A stretch of 5,802 nucleotides of DNA, from assembly GCA_937877125.1 (NCBI GenBank), contig CALEFQ010000012.1, positions 1 to 5,802 on the forward strand. Reading direction: 5' to 3'. Shown here piece after piece: positions 1 to 4,751 of the stretch (the first letter of the stretch is position 1; the number at the start of each line of letters is the position of its first letter). The stretch is from an uncultured bacterium. Lineage in GTDB: Bacteria; Patescibacteriota; CALEFQ01. A program made the translations under genes and the position numbers. The notes below the pieces were generated by a model. The model ran no database searches and had not been told where the DNA came from. It worked only from the letters and a program-made list of their open reading frames with translations.

Positions 1-134
1 CACTGCTCATTCAAGACTAAATTCCGGTTATGACAAAAAGGACAGCGGAAATTACAGCCAGCCAAAAAAATTGTCGTGGCAATTTTGCCCGGATAATCAA
101 TGAAAGTGGTCTTTTGGATACCGCTGATAATCAT
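1..134 (-). CDS. nrdG: Anaerobic ribonucleotide reductase activating protein (radical SAM), N-terminal part
   Basis: Forty-four residues are visible before the window edge cuts the gene; the rest lies outside. The protein begins MIISGIQKTTFIDYPGKI and continues to the cluster-binding motif GCNFRCPFCHN, with Cys27, Cys31 and Cys34 in the CxxxCxxC spacing of radical-SAM enzymes. The IDYPGKI...FLAGCNFRCPFCHN pattern is typical of the NrdG/pyruvate-formate-lyase-activase-like branch that makes the glycyl radical on NrdD by reducing S-adenosylmethionine with a [4Fe-4S] cluster. Position directly after nrdD and its glycyl-radical ORF supports this partner. The ATG at 134 puts the family N-terminus where expected; an in-frame TTG at 143 is the only other option before an upstream stop at 164. 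No Shine-Dalgarno sequence is visible, and a strong hairpin ends about 11 bases upstream. A pyruvate-formate-lyase activase is the main alternative, less likely given the neighbours. Confidence 0.88.
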   Translation of the reverse strand, partial: MIISGIQKTTFIDYPGKIATTIFLAGCNFRCPFCHNRNLVLNEQ

Positions 135-144
135 GGTTCGCAAG

Positions 145-191
145 CAAAGAGAGCGTGAAAATTAGCTGCTCAGTATAACACGCTCTCTTTG
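145..191 (-). promoter_or_regulatory. Perfect 13-bp inverted repeat (hairpin) just upstream of nrdG
   Basis: CAAAGAGAGCGTG at 145-157 is the exact reverse complement of CACGCTCTCTTTG at 179-191, with a 21-base loop between them. On the minus-strand transcript this gives a stable stem that starts about 22 bases after the stop of the small glycyl-radical ORF and ends about 11 bases before the nrdG ATG. No U-tract follows the stem on the minus strand, so it is not a standard intrinsic terminator. Possible roles are control of nrdG translation, an mRNA processing or stability element that sets NrdG below NrdD, or a protein operator. The pairing is certain; the function is not known. Confidence 0.7.
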
Positions 192-212
192 AGTAGAGAA
201 GTCGATTTTGGA

Positions 213-383
213 TTAATGGCTGCCGCAGCCGCAAATATGGGAAGATTTATCCCCGACGCTATATGTCTTGCGATCGGTCCATTCGCCGCCAATTCCCTTC
301 CCCTTATTCCAGTTTTGGACGGGATTGTGATAGCCGACCACGCGGCTGTAGACTAATGTTTTTTTACCGCATTTTGATGGCAT
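213..383 (-). CDS. Detached C-terminal glycyl-radical segment of NrdD (56 residues)
   Basis: This ORF starts MPSKCGKKTLVYSRVVGY and continues HNPVQNWNKGKG, matching the last part of class III ribonucleotide reductases, where CPxCGKKTxVYSRVVGYxxPVQNWNxGK surrounds the glycine (here Gly17) that carries the stable radical. DRKTY near residue 38 matches the usual NrdD end. The upstream nrdD frame lacks exactly this part. The ORF is in a different frame, 35 bases after the nrdD stop. Its frame is open upstream only to about 428, where TAA closes it, so a simple one-base slip does not join the two. ATG at 383 has an A-rich leader and no Shine-Dalgarno sequence. Cys5 would complete the zinc site whose other ligands sit at the end of the large chain. 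The tail ends in ICGCGSH, an extra Cys-x-Cys pair possibly useful for thiol exchange. It may be a separate subunit, the product of recoding, or a remnant of a broken gene. Confidence 0.8.
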   Translation of the reverse strand: MPSKCGKKTLVYSRVVGYHNPVQNWNKGKGIGGEWTDRKTYSVGDKSSHICGCGSH

Positions 384-418
384 AGGTTTGTAATTTGTTT
401 TTTTATGATGAATTATTA

Positions 419-2422
419 TTAGGCCTTCTTATTCAGGACATGATTACATTCATAATGCTCGCCGGAAATATAGCCATGTTCGGGACAAATACTGAAAGTC
501 GGGGTAATGGTGAAATAAGGCAAATGAAAATTATAAGCAATCGTTTTCACCAGTTTGCCGCACGTTTGGGGATCACTGATCCGCTCGCCCAAGAAACCGT
601 GGAAAACCGTCCCGCCGGTGTACTTGGTCTGCAATTCATCCTGCAACTCCAACGCTTCAAAAATATCATCAGTGTAGTCGACCGGCAAGTGGGTTGAATT
701 CGTGTAATAAGGGTTTTCCTTGCCGCGGGCGATAATATCAGGGAACTTTTTCTTGTCAATCTTGGCAAAGCGATAAGAAGTGCCTTCGGCCGGAGTCGCC
801 TCAAGATTATAAATATTGCCAGTCTCCTTCTGGAATTTCTCCAGTTTATCCCTCATAAAATCCAAGACGCGCACCGAAAATTGCCGGCCTTCTTCAGTAG
901 CCATGGTCACTTCCGGACCGAAGAAATTTTGGAGTGCTTCGTTCATCCCGTTGATGCCAATGGTAGCAAAATGATGCTCCAAACTGCCGAGATAACGCTT
1001 GGTATAAGGCAACAAGCCGTTGTCCATGTTGCGCTGGACCATTTCCCGCTTGATTTCCAAAGATCGCTTACCCAGATCCATCAATCGACCGAGGCGGGCC
1101 AGAAATTCTTCTTCGGTTTTAGTTTCATAGCCGATCCGGGGCAAATTGATCGTAATCACTCCGAGCGAGCCGGTCTTTTCTCCGGAGCCGAAAAGCCCGC
1201 CGGTCTTTTGCTTCAACTTGCGCAAATCCATCTGAAGGCGGCAACACATACTGCGCACGTCACTCGGCTTAAGTTCACTGTTGATAAAATTCTGGAAATA
1301 AGGCAAGCCGTACTTGGCCGTCATTTCAAAGAGCAAATGAGCATTGTCTGATTCCCAATCGAAATCTTTGGTAATGTTATAGGTCGGTATCGGAAACGTG
1401 AAAATTCGGCCCTTCATATCACCGGCCAGCATGACCTCAATAAAGGCTTTATTGATCATGTCCATTTCCTTCTGGTAATCACCGTATTTGTCATCAAGAA
1501 TCTTGCCGCCGACGATAACATTTTGGTTTTTTAGATCGGCCGGCACCGTCCAATCAAAAGTCAAATTGGTAAAAGGAGTCTGGCAGCCCCAGCGGGACGG
1601 AGTATTCATGCTGAAAACAAACTGTTGAATATTTTGTTTGACCCGTTTGTAATCACATTTATCGGCACGCACGAAAGGAGCCAAATAAGTGTCAAAAGAA
1701 CTGAAAGCTTGGGCGCCCGCCCATTCGTTTTGCAAAGTCCCCAAAAAATTTATCAGCTGACCGATTACAGTTTCCAGGTGCTTGGCCGGACCAGATTCAA
1801 CCTTGGAAGGAACTCCGTTAAATCCTTCCAAAAGCAAATCCCTAAGACTCCAGCCGGCGCAATAGCCGTTGATGCCCATCGATAAATCATGGATATGGAA
1901 ATCCCCCTTCTTATGAGCTTCCGAAATTTCCCGGGGATAAATATTCTCCAAAACGTAATTGGCAATGATGGAACCGGAAAGATGGAGCGCCAGACCGGAA
2001 AATGAATAATTGACATTACTGTTTTCATTTACCCGCCAGTCTTCGCGTTTGAGATACTCATCCATTGTCTTGGTCGCATCCACTAGAATCGTCTTGGTAT
2101 CACGGATCTTCCGGTGCTGCTCACGATATAAAATATAAGCTTTCGCCGTATCCGCATAGCCGGCATGGATTAGGACTCGCTCCACCGAGTCCTGAACTTC
2201 TTCAACCGCCGGAATATAACCTTTTTCTTTATGGGAAAGACGTTTCTCCAGTTCGGAAACAGCTCGCCAGGCGAGATTACTGGCCGTTTCCCGATCTTTA
2301 CCACCGACTGACTGGGCGGCTTTAAAAATAGCCGATTCGATTCGGTTAACGTCAAAATTAACAATTCGGCCATCTCGTTTGCGTACTTTTTCAAAAGGAA
2401 CCGCAGGTTTTGTTTTGGTCAT
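419..2422 (-). CDS. nrdD: Anaerobic ribonucleoside-triphosphate reductase, large part lacking the glycyl-radical C-terminus
   Basis: Class III reductase that converts ribonucleoside triphosphates to deoxynucleotides in oxygen-free cells. From the ATG at 2422 it has 667 residues. An ATP-cone regulatory domain covers about 10-100 (starting KVRKRDGRIVNFDVNRI). The ten-stranded barrel follows, with FHIHDLSMGINGYCAGWS holding a likely catalytic Cys188, and RSMCCRLQMD, where Cys394 aligns by memory with the thiyl-radical cysteine of the family. The C-terminal FSICPEHGYISGEHYEC gives zinc ligands Cys646, His649 and Cys659, but the chain then runs NHVLNKKA into three consecutive TAA codons. The fourth ligand and the glycyl-radical loop are absent; both are found in the next ORF. 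A GTG at 2440 would add six residues; I prefer ATG because GGAAAG lies about 10 bases upstream and the extra residues are not family-like. It lies 46 bases after nrdR and is probably co-transcribed with it. It cannot work without a supplied glycyl radical. Confidence 0.95.
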   Translation of the reverse strand: MTKTKPAVPFEKVRKRDGRIVNFDVNRIESAIFKAAQSVGGKDRETASNLAWRAVSELEKRLSHKEKGYIPAVEEVQDSVERVLIHAGYADTAKAYILYREQHRKIRDTKTILVDATKTMDEYLKREDWRVNENSNVNYSFSGLALHLSGSIIANYVLENIYPREISEAHKKGDFHIHDLSMGINGYCAGWSLRDLLLEGFNGVPSKVESGPAKHLETVIGQLINFLGTLQNEWAGAQAFSSFDTYLAPFVRADKCDYKRVKQNIQQFVFSMNTPSRWGCQTPFTNLTFDWTVPADLKNQNVIVGGKILDDKYGDYQKEMDMINKAFIEVMLAGDMKGRIFTFPIPTYNITKDFDWESDNAHLLFEMTAKYGLPYFQNFINSELKPSDVRSMCCRLQMDLRKLKQKTGGLFGSGEKTGSLGVITINLPRIGYETKTEEEFLARLGRLMDLGKRSLEIKREMVQRNMDNGLLPYTKRYLGSLEHHFATIGINGMNEALQNFFGPEVTMATEEGRQFSVRVLDFMRDKLEKFQKETGNIYNLEATPAEGTSYRFAKIDKKKFPDIIARGKENPYYTNSTHLPVDYTDDIFEALELQDELQTKYTGGTVFHGFLGERISDPQTCGKLVKTIAYNFHLPYFTITPTFSICPEHGYISGEHYECNHVLNKKA

Positions 2423-2441
2423 GGAGGTTTGTCTTTCCACT

Positions 2442-2460
2442 CGGGTAGTGACCCTACCCG
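2442..2460 (-). promoter_or_regulatory. Intercistronic hairpin between nrdR and nrdD
   Basis: CGGGTAG at 2442-2448 pairs perfectly with CTACCCG at 2454-2460 around a 5-base loop. On the minus-strand mRNA it sits 8 bases after the nrdR stop and about 20 bases before the nrdD ATG, just before the GGAAAG that may serve as ribosome binding site. No U-tract follows, so it is not a normal terminator. It could protect or process the operon mRNA, limit read-through, or tune nrdD translation. Confidence 0.55.
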
Positions 2461-2468
2461 TTTATTGA

Positions 2469-2918
2469 TTATTGAAACTTTTTAAGCTCTTGAGCAAAAC
2501 TATCAATACTGTCAAAAGAACGGTAAACGGAAGCAAATCGAATATAACCGACCTCGTCCCAGTTTTTTAATTCTTTTAAAACAATCTCGCCAATCCTGCC
2601 TGTTTTGATTTTACCGTCCACGGCCATATTGACCACTTCCCGTTCGATATTAGCCAAGATAGACTTAATTTCCTTTTCGCTCACTGGCCTTTTTTTCAGC
2701 GCCTGGCGCAAACCCGCTTCAATTTTTTCCAAACTATAAGGTTCAACTCGGCCATCTTTCTTGACTACGCTCAAATCCAGGACTTCCAGTTGTTCATAAG
2801 TACTGAAGCGCGCTTTGCATTTTAAACATTCGCGGCGACGGCGAATCGCTTGGCCTTCATCAACTTCGCGCGAATCAATTACCTTTGATTCGCTTTTTTC
2901 GCAAACCGGACAATTCAT
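2469..2918 (-). CDS. nrdR: Transcriptional repressor NrdR
   Basis: NrdR is a nucleotide-sensing repressor of ribonucleotide reductase operons: with dATP/ATP in its ATP cone it binds paired NrdR boxes. The protein is 149 residues, the usual length. An N-terminal zinc ribbon has Cys3, Cys6, Cys31 and Cys34 (MNCPVC ... RECLKC), with the family sequence KVIDSRE and RRRREC between. An ATP cone fills about 49-139, starting VVKKDGRVEPYSLEKI. The C-terminal GYIRFASVYRSF is also family-typical. The frame is open upstream to a TTG at 2975, but MNCPVC is the conserved N-terminus, so ATG 2918 is chosen; no Shine-Dalgarno sequence precedes it. It is first in the nrdR-nrdD operon, behind a promoter carrying candidate NrdR boxes, which implies autoregulation. 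Confidence 0.96.
   Translation of the reverse strand: MNCPVCEKSESKVIDSREVDEGQAIRRRRECLKCKARFSTYEQLEVLDLSVVKKDGRVEPYSLEKIEAGLRQALKKRPVSEKEIKSILANIEREVVNMAVDGKIKTGRIGEIVLKELKNWDEVGYIRFASVYRSFDSIDSFAQELKKFQ
2870..2899 (+). terminator. Terminator-like hairpin antisense to the start of nrdR
   Basis: GCGAATCA at 2870-2877 pairs perfectly with TGATTCGC at 2886-2893 around an 8-base loop, and six T follow at 2894-2899 on the plus strand. This has the form of an intrinsic terminator for plus-strand (antisense) transcription. It lies within nrdR codons for SESKVIDSR, which are conserved for protein reasons, so it may be coincidental. On the sense mRNA the same stem lies 25-49 bases after the nrdR start and could affect translation. 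Confidence 0.35.
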
Positions 2919-3022
2919 AATTGAAGTAAAATTTGAGGCCAAAAAAATACCTAGCCATTCACCCGTGCTTTTCAAAGAAAGAGCTATTTATCCCCGATCT
3001 GCTAAATTTTCCACTCTTCCAG

Positions 3023-3038
3023 CCTCTAGATATAGTGC
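3023..3038 (-). promoter_or_regulatory. Candidate NrdR box (promoter-distal, strong)
   Basis: On the minus strand this reads GCACTATATCTAGAGG, matching 12 of 16 positions of the known NrdR consensus ACACWATATATWGTGT by my count. It lies just downstream of the predicted transcription start (about 3042), where a bound repressor would block initiation. Its centre is 32 bp (about three helical turns) from the second box, the tandem arrangement known for NrdR. NrdR itself is the first gene downstream. Confidence 0.6.
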
Positions 3039-3048
3039 TACTTTCTTT

Positions 3049-3077
3049 ATTATAGCACTAAATACAAATACCGGAAA
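3049..3077 (-). promoter_or_regulatory. Extended -10 promoter of the nrdR-nrdD operon
   Basis: The minus strand carries TGCTATAAT (3057-3049), a perfect -10 hexamer with the TG of an extended -10 element. The -35 position (TTTCCG, 3077-3072, 17-base spacer) is weak, as is common with extended -10 promoters. The start would fall near 3042, giving a leader of about 124 bases before the nrdR ATG. Overlap with NrdR-box-like sequence on the upstream edge and another box just downstream supports a regulated nrd promoter. Confidence 0.6.
3055..3070 (-). promoter_or_regulatory. Candidate NrdR box (promoter-proximal, degenerate)
   Basis: The minus strand reads TATTTGTATTTAGTGC, about 9 of 16 matches to the NrdR consensus, with one half-site (TTTAGTGC) well kept. 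It covers the TG of the extended -10 element. Together with the box at 3023-3038 it creates an inverted pair of half-sites, TAGTGCTA and TAGCACTA, 12 bases apart. Taken alone it would be weak; the 32-bp spacing to the stronger box is the main support. Confidence 0.45.
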
Positions 3078-3113
3078 GTTCTGGCGCAATGATATTTTTT
3101 GGCTCAAACAAGC

Positions 3114-3142
3114 AATATAAAAGGTGTCAGTATATCTGTTAT
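3114..3142 (-). promoter_or_regulatory. Weak alternative promoter upstream of nrdR
   Basis: ATAACA (3142-3137, 4 of 6 to the -35 consensus) and TATATT (3119-3114, 5 of 6 to the -10) are separated by 17 bases on the minus strand. Such matches are common in AT-rich gaps, so this is a second-choice promoter. The DnaA box lies about 56-64 bases upstream of its predicted start. Confidence 0.25.
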
Positions 3143-3162
3143 GTATAATTCAGCGTGATTTC

Positions 3163-3171
3163 TGTGGATAA
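3163..3171 (-). promoter_or_regulatory. Perfect DnaA box
   Basis: TGTGGATAA on the plus strand is TTATCCACA on the minus strand, the highest-affinity DnaA 9-mer. It is the only perfect copy I saw in the window; TTATCCCCA at 3312-3320 differs by one base. A single box is not an origin. Its place upstream of the nrdR-nrdD operon recalls the known DnaA control of nrdAB in E. coli, but that link here is an inference. Confidence 0.45.
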
Positions 3172-3322
3172 CCTGCTCATATTTTAGGAAGACGGGGGTT
3201 TTCTAAAAAAACATCTTGAACTGATGTCAACTCCGGTTAATAAGCAGACGCTAATATTTCAAAAAAGTTTTTTCATTGTACCAATCTGACCGTGCGGTGA
3301 AAAGTTTTTTTTGGGGATAAGT

Positions 3323-3356
3323 AAAAAACAAGGGCCGCATTTGGCGACCCCTGTTT
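3323..3356 (-). terminator. Intrinsic terminator of ftsZ
   Basis: On the minus-strand RNA a 13-pair stem (11 Watson-Crick pairs and two G-U wobbles; arms 3344-3356 and 3326-3338) encloses a 5-base loop and runs into six U (3328-3323). It begins 14 bases after the ftsZ stop. It should separate ftsZ transcription from the nrd operon downstream. Confidence 0.88.
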
Positions 3357-3370
3357 TGATTTCAGCAAAT

Positions 3371-4570
3371 CTATTTCATTTTGCGACGGATGAAGGCTGG
3401 AATATCCAGTTCTTCCTCACTGGAGGCATCTTCTTTAGCAGGAGCCGCCACCAGCGCCGCTTTGCTTTTGGAAAAAGAATTAGGGCTTTTCTTGTTGTCG
3501 ACCTCGACACTGCGTTTCTGGAAAAGCGAGGCACTCGGTTTGCCCGGTTCGATCGTCGTTCCCCAAGGCGTCCGGATCGGTCGCTCTTTCTTTTCGATTT
3601 TCTTGGCTTTTTTAGCCGCTTCATCAAAACCAGTCGCCACCACGGTGATTCGGAATTCGCCTTTTTCCATTGTCTCATCAATCACAGCGCCAAAAATAAC
3701 TTTGGCGTCGGGATCCGCCGATTCTGTAATGATTTTAGCCGCCTCGTCAATCTCAAACATTCCCAAGTCCGGACCGCCAGTAATATTGAAGAGGATTCCC
3801 TTAGCGCCGTCGATTGACATTTCTAACAGCGGGCTATCAATCGCCTTTTTAGCCGCTTCCACCGCCCGGTTTTCACCGCTCGCCTGGCCAATACCCATCA
3901 AAGCCGAACCGGTATTCTGCATGATGGCCTGGACATCGGCAAAATCAACATTGACCACTCCGGGAACCGTAATCAAATCAGAAATGCCCTGGACACCTTG
4001 CCTTAAAACATCATCAACGATCGAAAAAGCTTCCAGCAGAGAAGTCTTGCGATCAATAATCTGCAATAAGCGGTCATTGGGAATAGTAATTAAAGTATCT
4101 ACCCGTTGCCCCATTTCGCTCATGCCTTCTTCCGCAATTGCCCGGCGCTGGGAACCTTCAAAGGTAAAAGGCTTAGTCACGACGGCCACCGTCAAGGCGC
4201 CCACTTCTTTGGCAATATCGGCAATCACCGGCGCGGCGCCCGTACCTGTTCCGCCACCGGCGCCATAAGTCACAAAAACCATATCCGCACCTTCGAGAGC
4301 CTTTTTGATGTCTTCCTGTGATTCTTCGGCAGCGCTGCGGCCGATTTCCGGATTCATGCCCGCCCCCAGCCCTTTGGTCAGAGTTTTGCCGATCTGAACC
4401 TTTTTGGGCGCTTCATTGTGATGTAATGACTGAGCATCAGTATTGACGGCGATGAACTCAATCCCCTTAAGACGGGATTCCATCATGCGGGTAATGGCAT
4501 TCCCGCCACCGCCACCAACACCGACAACTTTAATTTTGGCAAAAGTTTCCAGTTCCGGTTTGATTTCCAT
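3371..4570 (-). CDS. ftsZ: Cell division protein FtsZ
   Basis: Tubulin-like GTPase that polymerises into the division ring at mid-cell. From ATG 4570 it has 399 residues, a usual length. The N-terminal nucleotide-binding domain starts [14 protein letters not shown]; the tubulin signature [12 protein letters not shown] is at 103-114. The T7 loop NVDFAD at 207-212 supplies Asn207, Asp209 and Asp212, which complete the GTPase site of the next subunit. The second domain ends near residue 316, a variable charged linker follows, and the conserved tail [10 protein letters not shown] at 388-397 is the docking peptide for FtsA and other partners. An in-frame GTG at 4603 would add 11 residues; ATG 4570 is preferred because it places [15 protein letters not shown] at the normal N-terminus. 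Neither start has a Shine-Dalgarno sequence. [11 protein letters not shown] has Tyr and Ala where many FtsZ proteins have AAGMGGGTGTG. It follows ftsA as usual, but with a terminator between them. Confidence 0.97.
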   Translation of the reverse strand: MEIKPELETFAKIKVVGVGGGGGNAITRMMESRLKGIEFIAVNTDAQSLHHNEAPKKVQIGKTLTKGLGAGMNPEIGRSAAEESQEDIKKALEGADMVFVTYGAGGGTGTGAAPVIADIAKEVGALTVAVVTKPFTFEGSQRRAIAEEGMSEMGQRVDTLITIPNDRLLQIIDRKTSLLEAFSIVDDVLRQGVQGISDLITVPGVVNVDFADVQAIMQNTGSALMGIGQASGENRAVEAAKKAIDSPLLEMSIDGAKGILFNITGGPDLGMFEIDEAAKIITESADPDAKVIFGAVIDETMEKGEFRITVVATGFDEAAKKAKKIEKKERPIRTPWGTTIEPGKPSASLFQKRSVEVDNKKSPNSFSKSKAALVAAPAKEDASSEEELDIPAFIRRKMK

Positions 4571-4585
4571 AATATTAGATTTATA

Positions 4586-4607
4586 TGGTGTAACTTTTCT
4601 CACACCA
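4586..4607. promoter_or_regulatory. Palindrome in the ftsZ upstream region
   Basis: TGGTGTAA at 4586-4593 and TCACACCA at 4600-4607 form an inverted repeat (7 of 8 positions) around CTTTTC. It lies 16-37 bases upstream of the ftsZ ATG, next to a -10-like TATAAA (4585-4580, minus strand) whose start would fall almost at the ATG. It could be an operator for a dimeric regulator or a small mRNA hairpin. I do not recognise the regulator. Confidence 0.4.
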
Positions 4608-4643
4608 GTTCAAGAAAAAGTCCACTCATTTATTAATTATGTC

Positions 4644-4690
4644 GAAAGTCAAAAGGCAAAAGTCAAAATTGCCTTTCACTTTTGACTTTC
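4644..4690. repeat. Inverted and direct repeats built on AAAGTCAAAA between ftsA and ftsZ
   Basis: GAAAGTCAAAAG at 4644-4655 is the exact reverse complement of CTTTTGACTTTC at 4679-4690. Inside, GGCAA (4655-4659) can pair with TTGCC (4669-4673), and AAAGTCAAAA is directly repeated at 4645-4654 and 4659-4668. Low-complexity GTCAAAAGGCAAAAGTC units of this kind suggest a dispersed intergenic repeat, but only one copy is in the window. On the minus strand it supplies TTGACT hexamers; one (4666-4661) lies 19 bases from CATAAT (4641-4636), a weak possible ftsZ promoter. Confidence 0.55.
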
Positions 4691-4707
4691 ACCTTTAACT
4701 TGTTAAC

Positions 4708-4734
4708 AAAAATGCCCCGAGGCGTCTCGGGGCA
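4708..4734 (-). terminator. Intrinsic terminator of ftsA
   Basis: TGCCCCGAG (4713-4721) and CTCGGGGCA (4726-4734) form a perfect 9-bp GC-rich stem with a 4-base loop, followed on the minus strand by five U (4712-4708). It starts about 18 bases after the ftsA stop. A small extra stem, CACCA/TGGTG at 4736-4750, lies between the stop and the terminator. Together they should strongly reduce read-through from ftsA into ftsZ. Confidence 0.92.
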
Positions 4735-4751
4735 CCACCACTTTTTGGTGA

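Larger units (their letters stand above)
2919..3322. other. Non-coding region between ftsZ and nrdR
   Basis: No convincing coding sequence was seen on either strand; the open frames that cross it start without ribosome binding sites and match nothing I recognise. It holds the nrdR promoter with the paired NrdR boxes, the DnaA box and a weaker promoter. Other unassigned signals on the minus strand are a perfect -35 hexamer TTGACA at 3230-3225 without a good -10 partner, and TACAAT at 3280-3275 with TTTTCA 17 bases upstream. The stretch at about 3180-3310 is AT-rich with A and T runs and has no other assigned function. Confidence 0.6.

Noticed and set aside
419..430. Simple one-base frameshift or sequencing error at the end of nrdD
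   Set aside because: The frame of the small ORF is closed by a TAA at about 431-429, and there are about 68 extra bases relative to the family spacing, so a single-base change cannot restore a normal NrdD.
364..448. Programmed ribosomal bypass joining nrdD to the glycyl-radical ORF
   Set aside because: The last sense codon is GCC; the nearest downstream GCC (381-379) would lead into ATC AAA ATG CGG TAA, the wrong frame, and no hairpin or landing signal like those of T4 gene 60 is evident. Not excluded, but unsupported.
881..1351. Plus-strand open frame of 156 codons inside nrdD
   Set aside because: Shadow of nrdD on the opposite strand; no family motif or ribosome binding site.
2919..2975. 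Longer NrdR starting at TTG 2975
   Set aside because: The 19 extra residues are not family-like, while MNCPVC at 2918 matches the conserved NrdR N-terminus.
2815..3120. Plus-strand open frame of 101 codons across the nrdR start
   Set aside because: It overlaps the nrdR N-terminus and promoter and has no motif or leader signal.
3204..3230. Second minus-strand terminator (ACATC/GATGT stem followed by T run)
   Set aside because: Only about five pairs with two G-C pairs; too weak to call, and no gene ends just upstream because ftsZ already has a strong terminator.
3150..3330. Replication origin
   Set aside because: Only one perfect DnaA box plus one single-mismatch copy, and no dnaA or dnaN gene nearby.
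3381..4268. Plus-strand open frame of 295 codons opposite ftsZ
   Set aside because: It is the mirror of the ftsZ codons, low in complexity (Ser/Ala/Pro rich), without recognisable motifs.
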